DNA from: an uncultured Christensenellaceae bacterium
GTDB taxonomy: Bacteria; Bacillota_A; Clostridia; Christensenellales; UBA3700
Assembly (NCBI GenBank): GCA_944381335.1
Contig: CALWKT010000020.1
Span: forward strand, 1-19,833
Length of the DNA: 19,833 nucleotides
Reading direction: 5' to 3'
Part shown: positions 1 through 8,863 of the stretch, piece after piece
Layout of the letters: the number at the start of each line of letters is the position of its first letter
How positions within the stretch are numbered: the first letter of the stretch is position 1
Notes under the pieces: generated by a model
The model's input: only the letters and a program-made list of their open reading frames with translations
Told to the model about the DNA's origin: nothing
Database searches by the model: none
Program-made: the position numbers and the translations under genes

Positions 1-245
1 TGGGCGATATGAGCGAAGACGAAGTTTTCGTTTTCGAGATCGAGGAAAACGAGGGCGGAGAGCGCAATTATCTGCCGGTAGAAGACAAGGAGTTCGCGCA
101 GACCGTGATTGACGATTACATTGAACTCAGAGACGGTTGCGGTTGCGATTGCGAAGAATGTGACGGCGACTGCGAAGAATGTGAAGGCTGCGACGACGAG
201 TGCGAAGAAGCCGACGTCTGCGACAAGGATTGCAAAAAGAAATAA
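1..245 (+). CDS. DUF1292-like acidic protein with Cys-rich C-terminal tail (5' partial)
   Basis: Function is unknown. The visible part, EVFVFEIEENEGGERNYLPV and the residues after it, resembles the second half of small DUF1292 proteins (B. subtilis YrzB type). The frame stays open to the left edge (GGC GAT before the ATG at 9), so the gene probably begins outside the window; the ATG at 9 would give only 78 residues and half a domain. After the DUF1292-like part comes an extension not typical of the family. It has ten cysteines at 44, 46, 48, 51, 55, 58, 61, 65, 71 and 75 (counted from the ATG at 9), embedded in Asp/Glu, and ends in KKK. The CxCxxC and CxxxC spacing suggests metal binding or redox chemistry, which is inference. 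It is followed by its own terminator, so it is not co-transcribed with rpsB. DUF1292 assignment is moderate; the reading frame itself is convincing. Confidence 0.7.
   Translation, partial: GDMSEDEVFVFEIEENEGGERNYLPVEDKEFAQTVIDDYIELRDGCGCDCEECDGDCEECEGCDDECEEADVCDKDCKKK
147..188 (+). repeat. Two tandem 21-base units inside the Cys-rich tail
   Basis: Units 147-167 and 168-188 differ at two positions and encode DCEECDG and DCEECEG. The following codons (CDDECEE) look like a more diverged relative. The tail therefore seems to have grown by in-frame duplication. Confidence 0.8.
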
Positions 246-265
246 TAAGGCTTATCGGACGCGAT

Positions 266-309
266 ATACGGCTGAGTGAAAATTTTTCAAAACAGCCGTA
301 TTTTCGTTT
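266..309 (+). terminator. Rho-independent terminator after the DUF1292-like gene
   Basis: A perfect 9-base inverted repeat, ATACGGCTG (266-274) and CAGCCGTAT (293-301), is followed by a T-rich stretch. The loop contains a second small palindrome (TGAAAA/TTTTCA). It lies about 20 bases after the stop codon and just upstream of the rpsB promoter. Confidence 0.75.
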
Positions 310-336
310 GCTTTATATTTTTTAATATGCTACAAT
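308..336 (+). promoter_or_regulatory. Probable sigma-A promoter for rpsB-tsf
   Basis: TTGCTT (308-313), a 17-base spacer and TACAAT (331-336), with an extended TG motif at 328-329. The -35 match is poor but the extended -10 is good. It would give a leader of roughly 95 bases before rpsB. Confidence 0.6.
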
Positions 337-353
337 TCTAAATGCTAAAAAAT

Positions 354-417
354 CACCCTCGGTCAGCAAGGGGCATCCTGCTTTGCAAAAAGTAGTTCCC
401 GAGCGAAAGCCGTGGGG
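354..417 (+). promoter_or_regulatory. Structured 5' leader of rpsB, possible autoregulatory RNA
   Basis: Between the promoter and the rpsB ribosome binding site, CTCGG (358-362) can pair with CCGAG (399-403). This encloses a smaller hairpin, AGCA-A-GG (365-371) with CCTGCT (377-382) and a 5-base loop. Leaders of ribosomal protein operons are often bound by the encoded protein; that this one is bound by S2 is inference. I cannot match it to a named RNA family. Confidence 0.35.
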
Positions 418-437
418 AAGAAAAAAGGAGAATAAAA

Positions 438-1226
438 ATGGCAGTAGTAACAATGAAAGGCCTGCTCGAAGCAGGCGTGCACTTCGGTCACCAGACCAAG
501 AAATGGAACCCCAAGATGGCTAAGTACATCTACTCGGCGCGCAACGACATTTATATAATCGACTTGCAGATCTCCGTCGAGCATGTTGAAAAGGCTTACG
601 CTTTTGTCCGCGACATCGCAAAGCAGGGCAAATCCATCCTGTTCGTCGGCACCAAGAAACAGGCTCAGGACGCTATCAAAGACGAAGCGGTCCGTTGCGG
701 CATGTATTACATGAACAAGAGATGGCCGGGCGGCACGCTGACCAACTTCAAGACGATGAGAAGCAGAATCGACCGTCTCAACAAGATCAACCAGATGGAG
801 ATCATGGGCGAGTTCGAACTTCTCCCCAAGAAAGAAGTCGCAGGTCTCAGAAAAGAGAAAGAAAAGCTGGAAGAAGTTTTCGGCGGCATCAAGAATATGA
901 GCAACCTTCCGGGCGCGATGTTCGTTGTCGACATCAACAACGAAGAGATCGCAGTTAAGGAAGCGAGAAAGCTGGGCATCCCCGTCGTCGGTCTTGTAGA
1001 TACCAACTGCGATCCCGACATGGTCGATTACGTTATCCCCGGCAACGACGACGCGATCCGCGCAATCAAACTCATCGCAAGCATCATGGCAAACGCGGTC
1101 ATCGAAGCGAACGAAGGCATCGCATACAGCGTTGAGGAAGATGAGGACGCTAAAGCTGTCGCAGAAGAAGCCGTTGAGAGCGAAAACGTCGGCGAAGAAG
1201 CGGTTGCTCCCGCTACCCAAGAGTAA
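438..1226 (+). CDS. rpsB: 30S ribosomal protein S2
   Basis: A structural protein of the small ribosomal subunit, binding late near the head-body junction and needed for S1 or mRNA docking. At 262 residues it is near the usual length. The N-terminus [20 protein letters not shown], the central [11 protein letters not shown] segment, and the later [13 protein letters not shown] and [11 protein letters not shown] segments are textbook S2. The last 30 residues or so form an acidic, Ala/Glu-rich tail that varies in the family. The start is set by AAAAAAGGAG just before the ATG. It forms a two-gene unit with tsf, 17 bases downstream, as in most bacteria, behind a promoter and a structured leader. 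Confidence 0.97.
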   Translation: MAVVTMKGLLEAGVHFGHQTKKWNPKMAKYIYSARNDIYIIDLQISVEHVEKAYAFVRDIAKQGKSILFVGTKKQAQDAIKDEAVRCGMYYMNKRWPGGTLTNFKTMRSRIDRLNKINQMEIMGEFELLPKKEVAGLRKEKEKLEEVFGGIKNMSNLPGAMFVVDINNEEIAVKEARKLGIPVVGLVDTNCDPDMVDYVIPGNDDAIRAIKLIASIMANAVIEANEGIAYSVEEDEDAKAVAEEAVESENVGEEAVAPATQE

Positions 1227-1243
1227 TCAAAGGAGAGAAGTAT

Positions 1244-2883
<1,640 letters not shown>

Positions 2884-2890
2884 CGCAAGA

Positions 2891-2915
2891 AAGCCCGCTG
2901 AAAAGCGGGTTTTTT
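2891..2915 (+). terminator. Rho-independent terminator after pyrH
   Basis: CCCGCT (2894-2899), loop GAAA and AGCGGG (2904-2909) form a GNRA-capped stem followed by six T (2910-2915), eight bases after the pyrH stop. Confidence 0.88.
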
Positions 2916-3029
2916 AATGCATTTTTCACATCAACGCATTAATATGTATAAGAATGGCGGATATCTTGTCCATGTACGGTGAAAAATTGCGGATAAACCG
3001 TCTATAATTATAATATTTATAAAAAAACA

Positions 3030-3058
3030 TTGAACTTGCCGCCGAAATTTGTTATAAT
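3030..3058 (+). promoter_or_regulatory. Strong sigma-A promoter for frr and downstream genes
   Basis: TTGAAC (3030-3035), a 17-base spacer and consensus TATAAT (3053-3058), with an extended TG at 3050-3051. It lies about 30 bases before the frr start. The rest of this 206-base gap (2916-3029) is AT-rich, with a second TATAAT-like box at 3003-3008 lacking a good -35. Confidence 0.8.
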
Positions 3059-3089
3059 GCAATTAGCAATTACAAGAGGTGCATAATTT

Positions 3090-3668
3090 ATGATAAATAC
3101 TGAAAAGATCGAAATTCTCGAGATATTCGACAAATACGAGGAAAGGCTTGATAAGGGCGTTTCCAATCTCAAGAGCGAATATGCCAAACTCAAGGCAGGC
3201 AGAGCGAACGCACACGTGCTCGACAGGATCACGGTCGATTATTACGGCACTCCTACGCCCATCAAACAGCTGGGCAACATTTCGATACCCGAAGCTAGGA
3301 TACTTATGATCTCTGTATGGGACGTTTCTGCGCTCAAAGCCGTTGAGAAAGCTATAAACGAAGCAAACATCGGCATCAATCCGCAGAACGACGGCAAGGT
3401 CATCCGCCTTATTTTCCCCGAGCTCACGGAGGCGAGAAGAAAGGATCTGTGCAAAGAGATCAGAAGCATGAGCGAGAACACCAAGATCGCGCTCAGAAAC
3501 GCCCGCCGCGACGCAAACGACGCTGTCAAGAAGCTCAAGAAAGACAACGTTGTGACAGAAGACGAAGTGTCCGTCTGTGAAAAGGAGATCGACAAGCTTC
3601 TCGCTGAAGCGGTTGCCGAAGTGGACAAGAGCACCAAGGAAAAAGAGCAGGAAGTCATGACCGTCTGA
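3090..3668 (+). CDS. frr: Ribosome recycling factor
   Basis: With EF-G, splits the post-termination 70S complex so that subunits can be reused. The 192-residue length fits the family (about 185), with a few extra N-terminal residues. Diagnostic segments are LKSEYAKLKAGRANAHVLDR, VDYYGTPTPIKQLGNISIPE in the hinge and head domain, NDGKVIRLIFPELTEARRKD, and the C-terminal helix of the three-helix bundle. AGAGGTG before the ATG and the strong promoter upstream fix the start. It follows pyrH in conserved order but has its own promoter, separate from the pyrH transcript. Confidence 0.97.
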   Translation: MINTEKIEILEIFDKYEERLDKGVSNLKSEYAKLKAGRANAHVLDRITVDYYGTPTPIKQLGNISIPEARILMISVWDVSALKAVEKAINEANIGINPQNDGKVIRLIFPELTEARRKDLCKEIRSMSENTKIALRNARRDANDAVKKLKKDNVVTEDEVSVCEKEIDKLLAEAVAEVDKSTKEKEQEVMTV

Positions 3669-3700
3669 TGTCGGTCTGAGCTTGCGATACGCTGGACTTT

Positions 3701-3728
3701 GCAAGCCGACTTGTTTAAGTCGGCTTGT
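3701..3728 (+). other. Stable hairpin between frr and uppS without a T-tract
   Basis: CAAGCCGACT (3702-3711) and AGTCGGCTTG (3718-3727) form a perfect 10-base stem with loop TGTTTA. No run of T follows, so it is a weak terminator at best; it may be a processing or stability element. CTTGC at 3681-3685 can instead pair with GCAAG at 3701-3705, competing for the 5' arm. Confidence 0.55.
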
Positions 3729-3758
3729 ATGCAATTTTAACGGTTACGGAGAAACTTC

Positions 3759-4463
3759 ATGCAGCAAGAACTCAAAATCCCGCGGCACATTGCGTTTATA
3801 ATGGACGGCAACGGCAGATGGGCAAAAAAAAGACTGATGCCGAGAAAAGCCGGTCACAGAGAGGGCGTGAAAGCGCTTCAACGTATGGTCGACGAATGTG
3901 ACAAAGCCGGCGTGGAAATGGTTTCTTTTTACGCTTTTTCTACTGAAAACTGGACAAGACCCCAGGAAGAAATAGACGCGCTTTTCAAAATGGTCAAGGA
4001 ATTTGCGGATAACCATCTGGACAAATATGTGAAACGCGGTTTCAGGGTCATGTTCATGGGCGATCTGACAAAGTTGCCTTCGGAAACCGTCGAATCCCTG
4101 AAAAAAATTCTCGCTTCCGCAAAAGACAACAAGGGTATGATCGTCAACATCGCGCTGAATTACGGCGGCAGAGACGAGATACTTCACGCCGTCAACAAGA
4201 TACTTGCTTCGGGCGTGCGCGAAGTCGATCTTCAGACGCTTTCAGACTGTATGTATACAGGCGGTTTGCCTGATCCCGACGTCATTGTGAGAAGCAGCGG
4301 AGAAAAGCGCCTCAGCAATTTTATGCTATGGCAGGCGGCTTATACCGAACTTGTTTTCGTTGACGATCTGTGGCCGGATTTCGACGCCGCGGTCTTCAAC
4401 AAAATACTGACAGAATATTCACAGCGGGACAGGAGATACGGCAACGTGCGCCGCATTGACTGA
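3759..4463 (+). CDS. uppS: Isoprenyl transferase (undecaprenyl diphosphate synthase)
   Basis: Cis-prenyltransferase that adds isopentenyl diphosphate to farnesyl diphosphate, making the C55 lipid carrier for peptidoglycan and other wall polymers. The first motif, IPRHIAFIMDGNGRWA, has the catalytic Asp at residue 16. It continues with the AGHREG and FYAFSTENWTRP segments, then near the end DPDVIVRSSGE and RLSNFMLWQAAYTELVF, which bind isopentenyl diphosphate. At 234 residues it is usual length. GGAG lies about eight bases before the ATG. It begins a run uppS-cdsA-dxr-rseP-ispG in which its own C5 precursors are made by dxr and ispG. Product chain length cannot be read from the sequence. Confidence 0.95.
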   Translation: MQQELKIPRHIAFIMDGNGRWAKKRLMPRKAGHREGVKALQRMVDECDKAGVEMVSFYAFSTENWTRPQEEIDALFKMVKEFADNHLDKYVKRGFRVMFMGDLTKLPSETVESLKKILASAKDNKGMIVNIALNYGGRDEILHAVNKILASGVREVDLQTLSDCMYTGGLPDPDVIVRSSGEKRLSNFMLWQAAYTELVFVDDLWPDFDAAVFNKILTEYSQRDRRYGNVRRID

Positions 4464-4480
4464 CCGCAAAGGAAGACAAT

Positions 4481-5374
4481 ATGCTGAAAAGAATAATAAC
4501 CGCAATAGTTTTGCTCGCCGTCGTACTCGGCACGCTTTTCGGGCTCAGACAGTTCAGCCTGTTTTACGTCGACGCGCTCATCCTGATCTGCATGGCGATC
4601 GGAGTGTACGAAATGTTCACCGCCTTCAGATCGGCAAAATACAGACCGATGGCGATCCCTCTGATCATTGCCGTAGTCGCGATCTATCCCGCGCTGTGGT
4701 TTTTGCGCGAAACGGGAATCGTTGCTGTGATCGCACTCAGCGTTATGGTCGCGCTGACGATATTCACTTTCGATCACAAATACGAACTCAGGGATTTTCT
4801 TGCGACGTCGTTCATCTTGTTTTATCCGATAGTTCTTTTGTCGATATTCTTCCTGATTAACGGCAAGACTACTCTCGGTGACAATCCCGTAAACGAAAAC
4901 TACGGCGATATGATAGGCATAATGCTCGCGCTGTTTATTCCCGTGTTTACAGATACTTTTGCGTATTTCACCGGTATGGCGATAGGCGGAAAGAAGCTTT
5001 GCCCCGAGATCAGCCCCAAAAAGACGATCGCAGGTGCGGTCGGAGGTCTGGTCGGAGGCGTCGCGGCGAGCGCGATGGTGTTCCTTCTTTTCGACTATTA
5101 CGGCGTTTTCGACAATATGAGCAACGTGCATACGCTCGCGCTTACGACAAACCTCTACGCGTCGCTTGCAGTCTATCTCGTGATAGGCTTTGTCGGAGCT
5201 GTCGTCAGCGAGGTGGGCGATCTGGCGGCAAGCTGGATAAAAAGGAAAGCGGGCATCAAGGATTTCGGTAAGATTTTCCCCGGTCACGGCGGGATAATGG
5301 ACAGACTGGACAGCATACTTTTCGTGCTTCCCGTGATATATCTTACGTTTGCGATAATCAACGCCGTAGAATGA
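4481..5374 (+). CDS. cdsA: Phosphatidate cytidylyltransferase
   Basis: Integral membrane enzyme that makes CDP-diacylglycerol from phosphatidic acid and CTP, the branch point for phosphatidylglycerol and other phospholipids. The 297-residue protein is strongly hydrophobic with about eight likely membrane spans, beginning with RIITAIVLLAVVLGTLFG. The family signature is clear at residues 251-278: S-x-x-K-R followed by KDFGKIFPGHGGIMDRLDS. An earlier TDTFAYFTGMAIG segment, also typical, precedes it. It starts 17 bases after uppS with GGAAG before the ATG, and is followed by dxr, the usual Bacillota order. Confidence 0.95.
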   Translation: MLKRIITAIVLLAVVLGTLFGLRQFSLFYVDALILICMAIGVYEMFTAFRSAKYRPMAIPLIIAVVAIYPALWFLRETGIVAVIALSVMVALTIFTFDHKYELRDFLATSFILFYPIVLLSIFFLINGKTTLGDNPVNENYGDMIGIMLALFIPVFTDTFAYFTGMAIGGKKLCPEISPKKTIAGAVGGLVGGVAASAMVFLLFDYYGVFDNMSNVHTLALTTNLYASLAVYLVIGFVGAVVSEVGDLAASWIKRKAGIKDFGKIFPGHGGIMDRLDSILFVLPVIYLTFAIINAVE

Positions 5375-5432
5375 AAAACGCGCTTGTTGCGCTGACGTCT
5401 GACGCAAAATAAAATCAGTTAGGGAGAAGGTT

Positions 5433-6587
5433 ATGAAAGATCTGATAATACTCGGCAGTACCGGATCAATAGGAACACAGGCTCTCGATACTGTGAGACA
5501 GTATCCCGGAAAGCTAAACGTTATTGGTCTTTGTTGCGACAAAAACGTAGATCTTCTTCAGAAACAGATCAACGAATTTTCTCCGAAATACGTTGCGGTT
5601 AAAGACGAAAACGCGGCAAAGAAGCTCGATTTGCCCAAAGATACCGTGCTTTTCACCGGCGAGAACGCTCCGCTTGAGATCGCAGGCGTACAGCGCGCGT
5701 GCATGCTGAATTCTCTCGTCGGGATAAGCGGTCTTGCGCCGACTCTGCGCGCGATAGAAAACGGCAGTGAAATTGCGCTTGCAAACAAGGAGACTCTCGT
5801 TGCCGGCGGTGATCTCGTTATGAATGCCGCGAAGAACAAAGGCGTGAACGTCTTGCCCGTTGACAGCGAGCACAGCGCGATATGGCAGTGCCTGAGCCGC
5901 AACGCAGGCGCGGCAAAAGAAGTGAAAAAGCTGATACTGACAGCTTCGGGCGGCGCGTTCAGAGGCAAAACGAGAGAAGAACTTCAGAACGTTACGATAG
6001 ACGACGCGCTCAGACACCCGACGTGGAATATGGGCGTAAAAGTCACCGTTGACAGCGCGACGATGATGAACAAGGGATTTGAAGTGATAGAAGCTTCACA
6101 TCTGTTCGGAGTGGGCGCAGACAGGATCGGGATCGTCGTCCACAGGCAGAGCGTGGTCCATTCCATGATCGAATACGACGACGGAAGTATTATTGCTCAG
6201 CTCAGTTATCCTGACATGAGGCTCCCCATACAGCTTGCGTTGCTTTATCCGGAAAGAGGCGGTCATTGTTTCACTCCGCTGTCTTTCGACGGTCTCAGGC
6301 TGGATTTCGAAAGACCTGACACGGAAGTGTTCCAATGTCTCAAAATCGCGCTGGAGTGCGTGAATGAGGGCGGAAACGCCACCGCAGTACTCAACGCCGC
6401 CAACGAAATCGCTGTGGACAGGTTTGCAAAAAGACAAATAAAATTTTACGATATCCCATACTATATTAAAAGGGCGCTTGACAGGTTTGCGGACAAAAAG
6501 ACGTTCGACTGCCTGGATGAGGTGCTCCTTGTCGACGAAAAAGTCAAAACTTACGTTTCAGACGTTATCGGGAGAGAAAGGGTATGA
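5433..6587 (+). CDS. dxr: 1-deoxy-D-xylulose 5-phosphate reductoisomerase
   Basis: Second step of the MEP isoprenoid pathway: rearranges and reduces DXP to 2-C-methyl-D-erythritol 4-phosphate with NADPH and a divalent metal. The NADPH-binding GSTGSIG lies at residues 8-14 and ANKETLVAGG follows. Metal ligands appear as PVDSEHSAIWQCL (D144, E146) and MMNKGFEVIEASHLFG (N213, K214, E217), matching E. coli D150, E152 and E231. The substrate loop HPTWNMG is present. At 384 residues it is normal length. AGGGAGAAGG precedes the ATG. The stop overlaps the rseP start by four bases, so the two are translationally coupled. Confidence 0.97.
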   Translation: MKDLIILGSTGSIGTQALDTVRQYPGKLNVIGLCCDKNVDLLQKQINEFSPKYVAVKDENAAKKLDLPKDTVLFTGENAPLEIAGVQRACMLNSLVGISGLAPTLRAIENGSEIALANKETLVAGGDLVMNAAKNKGVNVLPVDSEHSAIWQCLSRNAGAAKEVKKLILTASGGAFRGKTREELQNVTIDDALRHPTWNMGVKVTVDSATMMNKGFEVIEASHLFGVGADRIGIVVHRQSVVHSMIEYDDGSIIAQLSYPDMRLPIQLALLYPERGGHCFTPLSFDGLRLDFERPDTEVFQCLKIALECVNEGGNATAVLNAANEIAVDRFAKRQIKFYDIPYYIKRALDRFADKKTFDCLDEVLLVDEKVKTYVSDVIGRERV

Positions 6588-7687
6588 CGGCAATTCTGCT
6601 TTGCGTATCGGCAGGCGAAGTCTTCAAATGGATCGGGTATATCGTTATCGCAATGGTCTGCTTCATGTTCATGATCGTAGTCCACGAACTGGGGCATTAT
6701 ACCGCAGGAAAGATACTCGGTTTTAAAATCAACGAATTTGCGATCGGTTTCGGTCCGGCAATATTCAAGAAAACGACAAATAAACAGACGGGCGAGGTAT
6801 TTTCCGTCAGGTGTATTCCCGCCGGAGGATTCTGCGCGTTCGAAGGAGAGGACGAAGAGGCGTCTTCGCCCGACAGCTTTAATTCTCATCCCGTATGGAA
6901 ACGCATAATCGTGCTTGCTTCGGGAGTGTTTTTCAACTTCGTCAGCGCGTTGATAATCCTCAACGTTTTCTTTATGGCTTACGGCGAGGCTGCGCCGGTA
7001 ATTGTCGACACCTACGAACTCGTAGACGCAGGTCACGTTCAGCCTTTTGAAGAAGGCGACATGATCGTTGAAGTCAACGGGAAACCGGTTTACAGCCTGC
7101 TAGAGTCGGGAAAACTCGGCGAGCTGATCTCGGGCAGCGACGTGAACGAATTCACCGTGATAAGAGACGGAGAGGAGATCACTTTCACGGCGGATAAGAC
7201 CGATTATATCTATTCTTACGAAGACGAAAACGGTGAGACTGTCACCGAGGTCAAAAAGGGACTGGGCATTACGTACGGCTTTGGACAGAATAAGCTTGGG
7301 TATTTCGAAGCAGTTGCCAGATCCTTTAATTTCTGCGGCGACGTGGTCGAACTGATCTTCAAGTCGATAGGTCAGCTTTTCACCGGAGCGGCAAAGGTAA
7401 AAGATACGATGGGCGGAACGATTACGGCGGTTTCCGCGCTCGTTCAACTGGGACAGTCCGGGTTCGCCGCGGTTGCTTACGGCGTAGCCGTGCTTTCAAT
7501 ATCGATAGCGTTCATGAATATTTTACCGCTTCCGGCGCTTGACGGATCGCGCATTGTGTTTGCTATAATAGAAGCCATAAGAAGAAAACCTCTCAACCGC
7601 AAGGTAGAGGGAATGATACATGCGGTGGGTCTGGTCCTGCTTATCGGAATGGCGATAACGTTCGATCTGCTGCACTTTTTCGGGTGA
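6584..7687 (+). CDS. rseP: RIP metalloprotease RseP/RasP (site-2 protease)
   Basis: Membrane-embedded zinc protease that cuts transmembrane segments, such as anti-sigma factors and leftover signal peptides, within the bilayer. The first membrane helix carries HELGH at residues 34-38 (two His zinc ligands and the catalytic Glu). A second helix follows at about 105-130, then a PDZ-like periplasm-facing domain (about 130-220). The third zinc ligand is in NILPLPALDG (N312 to D320). At 367 residues it is within the family range for a single PDZ domain. The start overlaps dxr by ATGA. The substrate in this organism is unknown; no anti-sigma gene is nearby. Confidence 0.94.
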   Translation: MTAILLCVSAGEVFKWIGYIVIAMVCFMFMIVVHELGHYTAGKILGFKINEFAIGFGPAIFKKTTNKQTGEVFSVRCIPAGGFCAFEGEDEEASSPDSFNSHPVWKRIIVLASGVFFNFVSALIILNVFFMAYGEAAPVIVDTYELVDAGHVQPFEEGDMIVEVNGKPVYSLLESGKLGELISGSDVNEFTVIRDGEEITFTADKTDYIYSYEDENGETVTEVKKGLGITYGFGQNKLGYFEAVARSFNFCGDVVELIFKSIGQLFTGAAKVKDTMGGTITAVSALVQLGQSGFAAVAYGVAVLSISIAFMNILPLPALDGSRIVFAIIEAIRRKPLNRKVEGMIHAVGLVLLIGMAITFDLLHFFG

Positions 7688-7691
7688 AAAG

Positions 7692-8723
7692 ATGACAAGA
7701 AAGGTGAAAATAGGCAATATTGTCATTGGCGGAGGCGAAAAAATCGCAGTCCAGTCCATGACGAATACCAAAACAAGCGACGTCGACGGCACCGTCAGGC
7801 AACTGAAGGAACTTGAAATCGCCGGATGCGACATCGCACGCTGTTCCGTTCCGGACGAGAAGAGCGCAGACGCGTTGAAAGAGATCGTCGCTTCAACGTC
7901 GATGCCGATTGTCGCGGATATACATTTCGATTACCGCCTCGCAGTAAAAGCGGCTGACGCGGGCGCGGCGAAAATCAGGATAAACCCCGGCAATATAGGC
8001 GACGAAAGCAAGGTGGAATATCTTGCAAAATATCTGAAAGAAAGAGGGATACCGATCAGAATAGGAGTCAACGGCGGTTCTCTCGATAAAAAATACGAGG
8101 GTATGCCGCTTGCTCAGGCAATGTGCGAAAGCGCGCTCGAACACGTGAGGCTTCTTGAAAAACACGGCTTTTACGACATTGTAATATCCGTCAAATCGTC
8201 AGACGTGGCAAATACGATAAAGGCGTACAGACTGCTTTCCTCAAAATGCGATTATCCGCTTCACGTCGGAGTCACAGAAGCCGGCATTTATGAAAAAGGG
8301 CTGATAAAATCCGCGATCGGCATCGGCTCGCTTTTATGCGACGGGATAGGCGATACCGTGCGAGTGTCTCTGACGGACGACCCGGTAAAAGAGGTCTATG
8401 CCGCGAAAGAGATATTGAAAGCGGTGGGGAAGTACAGCGGCGCGTACGCGGAAGTCGTTTCGTGCCCCACCTGCGCAAGAACTTGCATCGACGTCAGGGG
8501 GATCGCGACGGCAGTCGAAGAATATGCTAGAACGCTTGACAAGAGCATAAGGATAGCCGTCATGGGCTGCGTCGTCAACGGGATAGGAGAATCCAAAGGT
8601 TGCGACGTCGGCGTTGCCGGAGGTAAAGACAAATCCGTTATCTTCAGAGAGGGCAGGATAATTGCCACGGTTCCCAATGAGACGATACTTGAAGCATTGA
8701 AAGAGGAAATCAAGAAAATATAA
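7692..8723 (+). CDS. ispG: 4-hydroxy-3-methylbut-2-en-1-yl diphosphate synthase (GcpE)
   Basis: Penultimate MEP-pathway enzyme: reductively opens the cyclic diphosphate MEcPP to HMBPP using a [4Fe-4S] cluster. The TIM-barrel half starts with GNIVIGGGEKIAVQSMTNTK. The cluster-binding half shows CPTC (C258, C261), C293 in VMGCVVNGIGE, and E300, the same spacing as E. coli C270, C273, C305 and E312. At 343 residues it is slightly shorter than common homologues, with no domain missing. It begins four bases after rseP with only a weak ribosome binding site (GAAAAG), suggesting coupling to rseP translation. The electron donor (flavodoxin or ferredoxin) is not encoded here. Confidence 0.96.
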   Translation: MTRKVKIGNIVIGGGEKIAVQSMTNTKTSDVDGTVRQLKELEIAGCDIARCSVPDEKSADALKEIVASTSMPIVADIHFDYRLAVKAADAGAAKIRINPGNIGDESKVEYLAKYLKERGIPIRIGVNGGSLDKKYEGMPLAQAMCESALEHVRLLEKHGFYDIVISVKSSDVANTIKAYRLLSSKCDYPLHVGVTEAGIYEKGLIKSAIGIGSLLCDGIGDTVRVSLTDDPVKEVYAAKEILKAVGKYSGAYAEVVSCPTCARTCIDVRGIATAVEEYARTLDKSIRIAVMGCVVNGIGESKGCDVGVAGGKDKSVIFREGRIIATVPNETILEALKEEIKKI

Positions 8724-8744
8724 TAAATAAAAGTGATATTGTCG

Positions 8745-8795
8745 ACAGATTATTATAAAAATCGCGTTAATTTAGAACTTAATCTGTGATTTTTA
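8745..8795 (+). repeat. Two interleaved 8-base inverted repeats upstream of the PolC-like gene
   Basis: ACAGATTA (8745-8752) is complementary to TAATCTGT (8780-8787), and TAAAAATC (8756-8763) to GATTTTTA (8788-8795). The two pairs interleave rather than nest. They cover the GTG at 8786, the alternative start of the next gene. The region is AT-rich, so chance is a real possibility. Confidence 0.45.
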
Positions 8796-8863
8796 GCCGA
8801 AATATCGCTATAAATAACAAGCTCAGCTATCCGCCTTCTTATGCGGAAAAACAGACAAAGATC

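Noticed and set aside
363..1220. 285-codon open frame on the minus strand opposite rpsB
   Set aside because: It mirrors rpsB and its leader; there is no promoter or ribosome binding site for it, and the product is Phe/Asp/Val-rich without motifs.
5375..5432. Small hairpin GCGC-TTGTT-GCGC between cdsA and dxr as a terminator
   Set aside because: Four base pairs and no T-run; the gap is short and the genes look co-transcribed.
4340..5542. 400-codon open frame on the minus strand opposite uppS, cdsA and dxr
   Set aside because: It spans three certain genes antisense, is of odd composition (many Arg, His, Tyr, Gln) with no family resemblance, and has no supported start.
8786..8863. GTG 8786 as the start of the PolC-like protein
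   Set aside because: No ribosome binding site, inverted repeats cover the codon, and the extra 26 residues match nothing I recognise; ATG 8864 is preferred but not proven.
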